From the NCBI GenBank assembly GCA_964644845.1, contig CAZXXS010000048.1:1-64000 (forward strand): a stretch of 64,000 nt of DNA. Direction: 5' to 3'. Position numbers and translations under genes: made by a program. The first letter of the stretch is position 1. The number at the start of each line of letters is the position of its first letter. Below the pieces are notes generated by a model. It worked only from the letters and a program-made list of their open reading frames with translations, was not told the DNA's origin and did no database searches. Positions 1 through 8,062 of the stretch are shown piece by piece. Origin of the DNA: Geothermovivens sp964644845. GTDB taxonomy: Bacteria; Zhuqueibacterota; Zhuqueibacteria; Oleimicrobiales; Geothermoviventaceae.

Positions 1-289
1 TCTCCCCACCTGCTGGGGCCATCCGCATCACCTGATCGTTGCAAAAAGACCACTGAACACCGTCTGCGCCCAACAGACTCTGCACCTCAGAAACACGACC
101 ACGCTTGACCGGCAACCACTTTCCACGCTGGTTCCGGACCAGCCGCAGGGAGAAGCCGGTGAGCGTCGCACCGGCCCTTCTCCGCGCAAACGCTACCGAA
201 AACCCACCGACCGGAGATCCGCGCTGGCAGCGTTCGTCAAAGCAAGCCCCGGCGTCGCCGTACGGTCCACTCCAGCGCCAGGAGCCCAA
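1..289 (-). CDS. Partial unknown ORF running off the left edge
   Basis: On the minus strand one frame stays open from inside the end of the vWA gene to the window edge; the other two frames carry stops. The predicted peptide has mixed composition (for example GFSVAFARRRAG, then KRGRVSEVQSLLGADG) and no domain I recognise. The only candidate start found is a TTG near 289, which would overlap the upstream gene by about 50 nt, so the start is uncertain. It would be the next gene of the tsaD-vWA transcription unit. It could also be a chance open frame. Confidence 0.3.
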   Translation of the reverse strand, partial: MGSWRWSGPYGDAGACFDERCQRGSPVGGFSVAFARRRAGATLTGFSLRLVRNQRGKWLPVKRGRVSEVQSLLGADGVQWSFCNDQVMRMAPAGGE

Positions 290-2429
290 GCAGCGTGCCC
301 AGCAACCACGGACTTGCTTTGATCGACCAGCTACCTGGATGCTCATCGTGCACGCCGCGGTCCCGAAATTGCCTTATGCTCGCCGTCATCGCGCTGAGCA
401 GCGGCCGCAGATCCCCGCTCCTCACACAGACACCACTCGTGATCCCAGCCACCCGTCTGAGCACTTCCGGCCTGGCGCGCAGATCACTCAACTCCGCAGC
501 GAAAGCTTTGACCGCAAATTTGCCTCGAACCGGTCCCCAAGTCCGATCCCCTGCCCGAGCTACGGCTTCGTACGCGTATGTGCCAGCGGCCAAAGCTGTC
601 ACTTGACCTCTGTACAACCCATTTCCCAAACCCGCCAGGAGCAAGGTTTGCTTTGCTTCCCCGTTCTGACCAAGTACTCTCACCGTGACAACAGCGTCGT
701 CTACAGGTAACAAACCGAGGTCGTACAGCCGAGCGCGAAACACGACCGGCTCACCGCCATCGAAAAGTTGGCGTTCCGGACGGACCTCAAAACCAGGAAC
801 ATGCCTTGGGGCCGTAAGCCAGTCGCCAAGGTTTTTCACAAAATTCTGGAACACAACCGGCTGACGGCCGTACGCAATCGGCGCCAAGCGCCACCGCCAG
901 AACCCCGACATGGTGAAGATGGCCACCCTTTCGAGCCCACTCTCAACTGTCCACCCAAGCGCAGCAGTCGTACGCTCACCAAACCGTCCGCTCAGCAAAA
1001 GGTTGCAGGAGTCCGGCAGACCCCGAACAAGCCAGGCCGTCCCGACCGGTGCTACGTTGGCCCACGCCTCCTCAGTGGTTTGTCTGTAGTCAGACACACG
1101 CAGAAGCGGATGCAAGGCCGCTTCCCCGGCCAAAACAACATCTACGCTCCGCTCACCTAACCTGCGGACATTTTTGGGGGTCGCGTGCCCGTAAGCCTTT
1201 CGAAACCTTTTCCAGTCGAACCCTTTCTGCGCGAACACCGCCACCGGCGCGTTCGAATTTGCCAGCCCACTCAACACCCGGTTTGCGACACTGCCGGGGG
1301 TCCAAACAGCAGGGAAGTTCACCAGAATCGCTCCCTGAACCATCTTCAGCACCGAGTCACTCAACGCTCGCGAAAGCCGCCCCGGCCGCACTTCGTACAC
1401 AGGGATGACCACCAGGCTCGAATCCCTCGCAAGACTCCGCCGAAGAAAACCAAAATCCGCGTTCGGGGAACTGCCAATGAGCAGAACTGTACGCACTCTC
1501 GGCAACACGTGTAGAAAAACCTCGGCCGTGTTATTTCTCGCGGACACTTCGCCCGGCAGTGTTTCTACTGACGCAATCAGTTTCACAAACCCCGTGTCTT
1601 TCGGAACGAAATTCAGAGAGGTCTGAGCCTCTACTTGCTCAGGCTCAAGTTTGACAAATGCGCTGCTTACCGTGCCCCTGCTGGGTGCCTTGAGCACGAT
1701 TTTCAGTCTTTCCGAGGCCAACAAACCGGAGCACCGCAGCCGCACCCGCACCCGGGTCGGCTTGCCGACAAAAGCCACGCCCGGTACTCCCACTTCCGCA
1801 ATGGCCACGTCACGAGGCACGGTGGAGTCCCCCACACACACGGCCCAAACGGGCACACCGAGCTCCGTGGCCGACAGGGCGGGATCCGGACCGCGGTTGT
1901 AGGCCCCATCGCTAATGACAACAATCCCAACCGTCCGCCGCGACACCAGACTGTCTGCAACGGCGCGAAGTCCCGCGGAAAGATCCGTCCCCTGATCGCT
2001 TACCTCCACAGAATCCCGGACGCCTGTCGCAAGCGGGCGCAACGTGATGCCGAACGCAAATTGCCGAATCTCTGTGCCCGTCCCCAAAGCCTCCTGCAGC
2101 TCTTGGACTACTTCAGAAGCGCGTTGCCATCTCGCTCGCCCGGCCTCCACACGGCGCATGCTCAGCGACACGTCCTCCAGCACAAGCACCTCAGGACGCA
2201 CCTCCCGTACCCTCGTCCACTGCAGGAGCGGACTGGCCAGCATCAGCCCTGCTACCACGAAGGCGAAACCGCGGGCAGCAGCGAGCAACCGCCGTACAAA
2301 TCCCGGCATTGGAGGATTCGTTGCCCGGTAGTGCCACACCGTCGCCGCTAAGCCCACCGCCAAGAGCACGGTCAACAGCCACACGGCGATGCTCAGGCGG
2401 ACATCCGTTATGTGCACGTTGCCAAACAT
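237..2429 (-). CDS. Membrane-anchored von Willebrand A-like protein
   Basis: A protein of about 730 residues with two N-terminal membrane segments (about residues 12-32 and 52-70), a vWA-like domain and a C-terminal membrane helix ending in an arginine cluster. The metal-site motif is visible as DVSLS near residue 86, followed by GTDLSAGL and VVISDG. The middle and C-terminal parts look like beta-sandwich extracellular domains, as in BatA-like and glutamine-amidotransferase-like membrane proteins of FCB bacteria. I chose the ATG at 2429, one base past the tsaD stop; an in-frame TTG at 2465 is possible but would overlap tsaD. The exact role is unknown; a scaffold for envelope protein interactions is an inference. 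Confidence 0.75.
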   Translation of the reverse strand: MFGNVHITDVRLSIAVWLLTVLLAVGLAATVWHYRATNPPMPGFVRRLLAAARGFAFVVAGLMLASPLLQWTRVREVRPEVLVLEDVSLSMRRVEAGRARWQRASEVVQELQEALGTGTEIRQFAFGITLRPLATGVRDSVEVSDQGTDLSAGLRAVADSLVSRRTVGIVVISDGAYNRGPDPALSATELGVPVWAVCVGDSTVPRDVAIAEVGVPGVAFVGKPTRVRVRLRCSGLLASERLKIVLKAPSRGTVSSAFVKLEPEQVEAQTSLNFVPKDTGFVKLIASVETLPGEVSARNNTAEVFLHVLPRVRTVLLIGSSPNADFGFLRRSLARDSSLVVIPVYEVRPGRLSRALSDSVLKMVQGAILVNFPAVWTPGSVANRVLSGLANSNAPVAVFAQKGFDWKRFRKAYGHATPKNVRRLGERSVDVVLAGEAALHPLLRVSDYRQTTEEAWANVAPVGTAWLVRGLPDSCNLLLSGRFGERTTAALGWTVESGLERVAIFTMSGFWRWRLAPIAYGRQPVVFQNFVKNLGDWLTAPRHVPGFEVRPERQLFDGGEPVVFRARLYDLGLLPVDDAVVTVRVLGQNGEAKQTLLLAGLGNGLYRGQVTALAAGTYAYEAVARAGDRTWGPVRGKFAVKAFAAELSDLRARPEVLRRVAGITSGVCVRSGDLRPLLSAMTASIRQFRDRGVHDEHPGSWSIKASPWLLGTLLGLLALEWTVRRRRGLL

Positions 2430-2430
2430 G

Positions 2431-3429
2431 CTACGCAGCCAGGTTGAGAGACGGCGCTGGACCAAGCGTTAATGGGGACGTTCTGCCCTGCTCGAGGTAG
2501 AAGTGTGCCGCACGCGCAATCATGGCGGCGTTGTCTGTGCAGAACTCCGGTGCAGGTACAAAGACTTCAAATCCGGCGCCCTGTGCCCGCCGTTCAAGTT
2601 CTTGCCGCAATCTTCTGTTCCGAGCCACTCCACCAGCCAGGCAAATACTACGCGCGCCCGTCTCCTGTGCAGCCCTAACCGATTTCTCCACCAGAACATC
2701 GACAACCGCTTTCTGGAAACTCGCGGCCACGTCCGCAACATGCTTCCGGCGCTCATTTTCGGGCAACTCGCGCATGTGGTAGAGAACTGCGGTCTTAATG
2801 CCGCTGAAACTGAATTCGTATCCCTCTTCAAGAAAAGCCTTCGGAAAGTCAACGGCATTCGGGTCCCCATCTGCAGCGGCGCGTTCGATGGCCGGACCAC
2901 CGGGGTAGCCGAGACCCAAAACCCTAGCCACCTTGTCGAACGCCTCACCTGCCGCGTCGTCCCGCGTCTTCCCGAGAAGCTCGTATTCACCCAGCGTTTT
3001 GATCAGAACAAGTTGCGTGTGCCCGCCGCTTACAACCAGACAAACCGCCGGGAGAGCGGGCCCCGGCTCCCGAATGAAATTGGCGAAAATGTGCCCCTCG
3101 ATGTGATTCACGCCGATCAGGGGCACCCCCAGGCTAACGCTCAACCCCTTGGCCACGTTGAGGCCAACAAGTAAACTGCCCACCAAACCAGGCCCGTAAG
3201 TAACGCCTACACCGCCGATCTCCCCAATGCCAACCCCAGACTTCTCCAGGGCAAGCTCGAGCGTTGGAATCAGGGTGCGCATGTGCGCGCGGCTTGCGTA
3301 CTCCGGCACCACGCCACCGTAACGCTCGTGAATAACCTGGTAAAGCACCACGTTGGCAAGCAAATGCCCATCCGTGTACAACGCCACGGATGTTTCGTCG
3401 CAAGAAGTTTCAATCCCGAGAACGGTCAA
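2431..3429 (-). CDS. tsaD: tRNA N6-adenosine threonylcarbamoyltransferase TsaD
   Basis: TsaD transfers the threonylcarbamoyl group from threonylcarbamoyl-AMP to A37 of ANN-decoding tRNAs, with TsaB and TsaE. The 332 residues match the usual length of about 335-345. The N-terminus LGIETSCDETS, the motif HERYGGVVPE and the metal site NHIEGH are intact, as is the ASKHA-type SGGHTQL segment. The start codon is TTG, supported by the exact fit of the family N-terminus; no upstream in-frame ATG was seen. It is followed with almost no gap by the vWA gene and is separated from upstream ybbR by a terminator, so it probably has its own promoter at about 3430-3500. Confidence 0.96.
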   Translation of the reverse strand: MTVLGIETSCDETSVALYTDGHLLANVVLYQVIHERYGGVVPEYASRAHMRTLIPTLELALEKSGVGIGEIGGVGVTYGPGLVGSLLVGLNVAKGLSVSLGVPLIGVNHIEGHIFANFIREPGPALPAVCLVVSGGHTQLVLIKTLGEYELLGKTRDDAAGEAFDKVARVLGLGYPGGPAIERAAADGDPNAVDFPKAFLEEGYEFSFSGIKTAVLYHMRELPENERRKHVADVAASFQKAVVDVLVEKSVRAAQETGARSICLAGGVARNRRLRQELERRAQGAGFEVFVPAPEFCTDNAAMIARAAHFYLEQGRTSPLTLGPAPSLNLAA

Positions 3430-3503
3430 CTCAGCACCAATCTTGGTTTTCTGTTTGCTTCCGACGTGAGTACAGCCCTTTAGTTTGCCAGATGAATCAA
3501 AAC

Positions 3504-3527
3504 AAAAAACGCCGCACCCGCGCGGCG
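3504..3527 (-). terminator. Rho-independent terminator after ybbR
   Basis: On the minus strand a 6-bp GC stem (CGCCGC/GCGGCG, loop of 6) is followed directly by six T. It lies 65 nt past the ybbR stop and before tsaD, so the two genes are separate transcription units. Confidence 0.85.
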
Positions 3528-3592
3528 AGTTCGCATTTCATCTGTCTCAGCCCCAGCTTTTTGCGCCCGATCACGATTTCAAAGGCAGTTCC

Positions 3593-4525
3593 TTACCGCA
3601 GCCTTTCCAGCACCACACGGACTGTGTCCGGGTTCACGGCACGCACGGACACGCCCTTCGGCGTCTTGACCTGCACTGCGTAGGCCGTTGGATCCTTCTT
3701 GCTTGGGCTGTTGTAATCCACAAACGCCACCACGTCCCCCTGTCTAACGTCCGATACAACACTCACCGCTCCCTGAACCACCAAGGCTACCGTCGGCGGG
3801 ATCGTCACACCTCGCATGCCGGCCGGCGGGTTCTCAACGCGAACCGGCACCTGCTCCAATCGTTTCTCCATGAGCTTCTCGACCACAATTTCTACGACCA
3901 CCCGGCTCGGCTCCATCTTTGTCTTGGCTACGGGAATCAGCGGTACCGTTTCGCGTACTGAGTGTTTCAGCTCGCGGTACACCCGCCGCTCCGTGCGTAC
4001 GCTCGCCAGAGAACTCACGATTTTCCTCGGCCCGGCGAGCAGAACAGCTGGCGGTCTGGCGGTCGGCTGGCCCACCAGGGCGTAGCCTGCGGCTGGCACC
4101 ACATCCACGTCCGGCACAACAGGCACTGAGCGCCGCTCAAGACGGTCGAGCACAACTTTGATGGTGTCGGGGCTCACTACCTCCAGCACTCTCACTCTTT
4201 GACCCGAACGCATGATTGTGACGTCGGCCGGCCGAGGCTGAAATACTTTAAGCCGCCGCACGCCCGTCAGATCAACTGTCAACCAGGCGTCGCCACTCAG
4301 CCTCAGTCCAATGAGCGCCTTCCCTGTACCTTCAACCCGGATCGTGGCCTTTTTCGGCAAGTCACTCAGAATGGCCCGATCCTCAGCAAGATTCGTCACC
4401 CGGACCGGAACCGTCATCTCGTACTGGTAAGTGTTATCCGTAACGACGTAGAACCACAAGAACAAAGCCATCAAGAAAGAAACCAGCTTCACTTTGTAGT
4501 GTCTTGTCAGAACGTCGAGATTCAT
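3593..4525 (-). CDS. ybbR: YbbR (CdaR)-like membrane-anchored protein
   Basis: A 310-residue protein with one N-terminal membrane helix (about residues 12-29, FLMALFLWFYVV) followed by four YbbR-like repeats of about 70-80 residues. Repeat boundaries are marked by phrases such as VSPDTIKVVLDRLE and VNPDTVRVVLERLR. In Firmicutes and many FCB bacteria YbbR/CdaR binds and regulates the diadenylate cyclase CdaA. Here no cdaA or folP neighbour is present, so the partner is not visible in the window. The start is an ATG at 4525 with a weak AGGG upstream. Confidence 0.85.
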   Translation of the reverse strand: MNLDVLTRHYKVKLVSFLMALFLWFYVVTDNTYQYEMTVPVRVTNLAEDRAILSDLPKKATIRVEGTGKALIGLRLSGDAWLTVDLTGVRRLKVFQPRPADVTIMRSGQRVRVLEVVSPDTIKVVLDRLERRSVPVVPDVDVVPAAGYALVGQPTARPPAVLLAGPRKIVSSLASVRTERRVYRELKHSVRETVPLIPVAKTKMEPSRVVVEIVVEKLMEKRLEQVPVRVENPPAGMRGVTIPPTVALVVQGAVSVVSDVRQGDVVAFVDYNSPSKKDPTAYAVQVKTPKGVSVRAVNPDTVRVVLERLR

Positions 4526-4858
4526 CCGCCGTTACCCTGCTCAACCCACCAAAGCCCAGCGGTTGCCTTTTCCTCACGCGGCTCGCGCTCTTTCGGCAAC
4601 TCTGCGAACCGAAAAAACCACCACCGCCACAATCCCGGCTCAGAGCTCATGGGCACCTGAAACGGTACCCTCGTGCTTTGCCCAGCAGTTTTCCGACCTT
4701 GTTTCCTGACCGCGCTTACCCAGCGTTCCTGTGTTGCGAACAAATCCTTTTCGCTCTGCGTTGCCGCGCCGAAAAAGAAAAAGGGCAAGTGGTGGCGCCC
4801 AGACCAACCGCTTACCCTTTGTTAACCTCAGATTCGCCTTCCGAGTACGCAACAGCGA
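4526..4858. other. Intergenic region, ybbR to zinc-ribbon gene
   Basis: It holds the terminator at 4772-4817 and presumably the ybbR promoter, for which I found no convincing boxes. An 88-codon minus-strand frame ending at the ybbR start crosses the terminator hairpin and has no family features, so I do not call it. Confidence 0.6.
4772..4817 (-). terminator. Rho-independent terminator after zinc-ribbon gene
   Basis: Minus strand: GGGTAAG pairs with CTTGCCC (one G-T pair) around a loop of about 21 nt, followed by TTTTTCTTTTT. It ends the transcript of the gene at 4859-5056. Confidence 0.75.
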
Positions 4859-5056
4859 TCATCTGCCTTTGGTCGAGGGTCCGATCGACTCGCCGATGCT
4901 GATTTCGCCGTTGTCAATGCGTATGTGAAACCCGCATTCCGGATTCGTACAGACCCACGCCTTGTACATGATCGAGGCTCCTTCCCGCCCGTAATCGGAA
5001 AGCGGAACCAGGACGCCCTTTGAGCACTTCAGACACGGGGGGTACGTCTGCTCCAT
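4859..5056 (-). CDS. Small zinc-ribbon-like protein (65 aa)
   Basis: A 65-residue protein with cysteines at 8, 11, 36 and 41 (CLKC and CTNPEC), spaced as in a zinc ribbon. A perfect AGGAGG sits 7 nt before the ATG, which with the following terminator makes it a convincing gene despite its size. The hydrophilic C-terminus has no membrane segment. The molecular role is unknown; nucleic-acid or protein binding is typical of such folds. It is probably co-transcribed with the 104-residue gene upstream. Confidence 0.75.
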   Translation of the reverse strand: MEQTYPPCLKCSKGVLVPLSDYGREGASIMYKAWVCTNPECGFHIRIDNGEISIGESIGPSTKGR

Positions 5057-5149
5057 CTTCTGACCTCCTTCACAACACCTTGTGGAACCACCCTGCTCTC
5101 GTCACAACCGTACCCCTTCCCCCTGGACCCGGCGTGAGTAGAAACCGAC

Positions 5150-5464
5150 CTAAAAGGAATCGCTGTCAGGGATACCCAAGCGACGCTTGAAATCGTCATC
5201 TGTCTCGTAAAGAATAAACTCCCGAAAGGGGTAATTCCGGGCCATCAGAAAACGAATCGTCTCGCGCCACCCCTCTCCTTCGGAAAGCCCCTGCGTTCTT
5301 CGCACCAGGTCTCGCAAATCACCGTCTTTGAGCTCGTTCAGAGCCCTTCGCCAGACCTCCGCCACCGCTTCGTCCACAACACCTGTGAGCACTCCGAGCG
5401 TCAGTCTCCACTCAATGTCGCGTCGGATCCGCTCCAAACCTTGTTTCGAACTCCCTCCCTCCAT
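5150..5464 (-). CDS. Hypothetical protein, 104 aa, helical
   Basis: A charged, mostly helical 104-residue protein without signal peptide or membrane segment. I do not recognise a family. The ATG is preceded by GGAAGGAAG at good spacing, and a near-consensus promoter lies about 70 nt upstream. The gene is followed after 93 nt by the zinc-ribbon gene in the same direction. The C-terminal half (FLMARNYPFREFILYETDDD) looks folded rather than random. It is probably a genuine cytoplasmic protein of unknown function. Confidence 0.65.
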   Translation of the reverse strand: MEGGSSKQGLERIRRDIEWRLTLGVLTGVVDEAVAEVWRRALNELKDGDLRDLVRRTQGLSEGEGWRETIRFLMARNYPFREFILYETDDDFKRRLGIPDSDSF

Positions 5465-5535
5465 GGGTCTTCCTTCCGGAATCGCGTGATTCCCCAGTCT
5501 TCAGAAAGAAGCTCCACTCAACTCACTTCCACACG

Positions 5536-5564
5536 AATTTAACGGATACCTGCCTCAATGTCAA
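5536..5564 (-). promoter_or_regulatory. Sigma70-type promoter (TTGACA-17-TAAATT)
   Basis: Read on the minus strand: TTGACA at 5564-5559, a 17-bp spacer, and TAAATT at 5541-5536. It points toward the 104-residue gene and the zinc-ribbon gene; the start site would be near 5529. Confidence 0.8.
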
Positions 5565-5693
5565 CAAGTATTTGGCGCGGTTGCGGATTTTTACATTGTC
5601 GTTTTTGCACACACGGTTTTTTAGTCCTCACAGATGAGGATTCCCGGACACTTGGAGAACCCGTAACGTCGTGCCGAATTTGGTTGTCCACGC

Positions 5694-5728
5694 AAAAAGA
5701 AGAGGGCGCACCCTTTCCGTACGCCCTC
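5694..5728 (-). terminator. Rho-independent terminator of the TonB/PorV operon
   Basis: Minus strand: GAGGGCG pairs with CGCCCTC (7 bp, loop of 13), followed by TTCTTTTT. It lies 57 nt past the last gene of the 13,093-5,786 operon. Confidence 0.85.
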
Positions 5729-5785
5729 CCTCTTTCCAAACGTCAAAACCTGACAGGGGCACGTGCCCCATGTCCACAATTGCGC

Positions 5786-6922
5786 TTACTTCATCAGCGT
5801 CATCTTTTTCTGAAGCACCTTGCCCTCGGCTTCCAAACGGTAAATGTACACGCCTGTGCTCAGCTCGCGGCCACTGTCGTCCCTGCCGTCGAAGGTTACC
5901 CTGTGGCTACCAGCCGAGACGCGCGCGTTGATCAACGTCCTTACCTTCTGGCCCGCTACATTGTACACGGCAAGGTTCACGTGGCCCGACTTCGGAACGG
6001 AGTAGACGATTTCCGTGCTCGGGTTGAACGGGTTCGGGTAGTTCTGAGCCAAGTTGAAAGAAACCGGTACCTGCCGTGGCTCATTTTCAACAGCCGTCGG
6101 GGTAGTGGAGCGAACCACCACGTCGTCGATGTACACTTCGTCGCCGCCCGGAGGAGAGCCAAACAGTGCGAACATGTTGAACTTCCCTTCCACACGCGGT
6201 TCCGGATCCGTCGCTTCGATCAACCACTCTTCCGGCTCGTCCTCGGGGTCACCCTCCCAAATTTTGACTTTGAAGTCACCTTCGTTCAGGTAGAACTTCA
6301 CCCAGTAGAACACATCGAGCTCGAAGGCAAAGTCAGCCTCACCGAAGTAATTCCACTGGTCAGGTTGGAGCGCAGCGTACTCGACAGCCGGGTACTTGGC
6401 CAGACGCACCTTGCCTTCCCCCGGGCTGATCATGACCACGTACGCCGGGCTTTGGGTCGGATCGGCGTCCGGAATGGTTTCGCTGGTGTCCGTTTGAACC
6501 ATTCTGGCATTGGCCACAAAAAACGAGCTCGTGATGTTTTTGAAATCCACGCGGAAAGTCGTGCACTGGTTAGGGCTGCTGTAGTTGTTCGCCACGAGCA
6601 ACTTGTGCGTTTTTGCGTCGTCCGTCGTGTCGATCTCCGGGACCCCGTTCGTCTCCACCAGGCCGACACCGACCACGGAGTAGTCGCCAGACTTAATGTA
6701 CAGCACACTGTCGCCGCTCTCAAGCACCATCTGCTGGATGATCTGGTCCTTCAGGCCATCCTCGGGACCGTAGTACAACCAACCCACGTTTTTCCGTGCA
6801 GCCGGATCATCGTCGTTGAAATGATCCTCCCACAGGATGGGCAGCTCCTGCGCTACAGCAAAAGCCGCCGTGGCCAGCACGATCAGCACTGCCACTACTG
6901 GAGCCCATTTCCACTTTTTCAT
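5786..6922 (-). CDS. Secreted protein with C-terminal sorting-type tail
   Basis: A 378-residue exported protein. A signal peptide (MKKWKWAPVVAVLIVLATAAFAVAQ) is followed by a beta-rich domain of about 250 residues resembling a LamG/concanavalin-like fold. The last 80 residues begin NYPNPFNPSTEI and contain the FlgD-like YNVAGQKVRTL and STGVYIYRLEA phrases typical of type IX-like sorting tails in FCB bacteria. An AAGGAGG lies 9 nt before the ATG. As the last gene of the operon with the PorV-like gene, it may be a secretion substrate; its ligand is unknown. Confidence 0.8.
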   Translation of the reverse strand: MKKWKWAPVVAVLIVLATAAFAVAQELPILWEDHFNDDDPAARKNVGWLYYGPEDGLKDQIIQQMVLESGDSVLYIKSGDYSVVGVGLVETNGVPEIDTTDDAKTHKLLVANNYSSPNQCTTFRVDFKNITSSFFVANARMVQTDTSETIPDADPTQSPAYVVMISPGEGKVRLAKYPAVEYAALQPDQWNYFGEADFAFELDVFYWVKFYLNEGDFKVKIWEGDPEDEPEEWLIEATDPEPRVEGKFNMFALFGSPPGGDEVYIDDVVVRSTTPTAVENEPRQVPVSFNLAQNYPNPFNPSTEIVYSVPKSGHVNLAVYNVAGQKVRTLINARVSAGSHRVTFDGRDDSGRELSTGVYIYRLEAEGKVLQKKMTLMK

Positions 6923-6966
6923 TCTGTACTCCCTCCTTACGTTTAGTTAGACCGGTTCGTCCGTTT

Positions 6967-8007
6967 TCAAAACATGAATTGAAGCGAAAAGCGGTTCACG
7001 TCCTTGAAATAGTTTGCGGCTGTGTAAGCATAATCCAGTTGGGCCTCCACACCCGCCACATTCAGTTTGAAACCGAGGCCAAAACTGTAGGTCTCGACGT
7101 CGTGGTTGAATTTGTAACCCGCGCGAAAGGCATACCGCTTCAAGATAACAAGTTCGGTACCCACATGCAAGCGCTCTGTGTAATCCGTCGGGTGCAGAGC
7201 GTCGATGGCCACATTCCAGTCAAACGCCTCGTGGTTCTGTTCACCGACGAAATCCAGCACATCTGCAGCAATGCCCATCCGAAAAACAAGTGGCAGAGAA
7301 AATTCTTCGTACCAGTAGCGCATGTCCGAGGACAGATTCTGCATGCTCATGGCGAAAACCAGGCTGCGGAAGCCCGTGTTGTACAGACTGCCGAAGTCCA
7401 TGCCCCACGCCGACAGTTGCCAATCTTTTACCTTCCGCTCCCGCACCAATTCACCAGTTTCCGGGTCCGTGTACTCGCGCACAGCGTAACGCGCTTTCCC
7501 CAGATCTTCATGCACTCGTTTGATCCGTATTCCAAAGGCGTAGTGATCGCTAACTCTGTACGCGTAGGTCAGACCAAATGCGTAATCCTGAATATTCAAC
7601 TTGCCGGTCAGCTGGTAGCCCCGAATGTCCACAGAGTGCGGCACCACTTGTGTACCCATGATGTCGCCGTAGTCCATGTAAACCACATCCGCCGCCACAG
7701 CACCCCAGCGTCCCAGGCTGTAGGCGAAGGCAGCGCCGTACAACCGTGTGTCCACCAGCCAGTTCACCTGGTTCACGGCCACTCCAAAAGAGGAAATGTC
7801 AGCCAGTGCGGCTGGGTTGAAGAAAATACTGTGAATCCCTTCCGTCGTTGCCACGGAGGCGTCGCCCATGGCACTTTCTCGAGCCCCCAGGCTCACAGCC
7901 AGGTACGTCATGCCAGATTGCGCCACTTTCTTCTTCCACGCCAAAGCGTCCTGGTTGCTGGCAGCAAGAAAGATCAACCCAAGCGCAACAACAACCCATC
8001 GTTTCAT
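6967..8007 (-). CDS. PorV/PorQ-family outer-membrane protein
   Basis: A 346-residue outer-membrane beta-barrel with a signal peptide (about residues 1-23) and the hallmark start of the mature protein, GARESAMGDASVA, followed by FFNPAAL. The barrel ends in RFSLQFMF, a typical C-terminal aromatic strand. PorV shuttles tail-bearing substrates in the Bacteroidota type IX system; relatives occur widely in FCB bacteria, so this exact role is an inference. It sits between two secreted-protein genes, which fits a shuttle or assembly role. Confidence 0.85.
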   Translation of the reverse strand: MKRWVVVALGLIFLAASNQDALAWKKKVAQSGMTYLAVSLGARESAMGDASVATTEGIHSIFFNPAALADISSFGVAVNQVNWLVDTRLYGAAFAYSLGRWGAVAADVVYMDYGDIMGTQVVPHSVDIRGYQLTGKLNIQDYAFGLTYAYRVSDHYAFGIRIKRVHEDLGKARYAVREYTDPETGELVRERKVKDWQLSAWGMDFGSLYNTGFRSLVFAMSMQNLSSDMRYWYEEFSLPLVFRMGIAADVLDFVGEQNHEAFDWNVAIDALHPTDYTERLHVGTELVILKRYAFRAGYKFNHDVETYSFGLGFKLNVAGVEAQLDYAYTAANYFKDVNRFSLQFMF

Positions 8008-8062
8008 GCTTCGTTCTCCGTTCTTCGACTCTTCGCTGAACGCAGCATTTCAACCGCGGCTC

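Larger units (their letters stand above)
5465..5785. other. Intergenic region with promoter and terminator
   Basis: It contains the promoter at 5536-5564, the terminator at 5694-5728 and a perfect 14-bp palindrome GGGGCACGTGCCCC at 5756-5769, just after the stop of the next gene. No ORF is credible. Confidence 0.7.

Noticed and set aside
4522..4788. 88-codon minus-strand frame ending in an ATGA overlap with ybbR
   Set aside because: It starts inside the hairpin region of a terminator and shows no protein family pattern; the overlap looks accidental.
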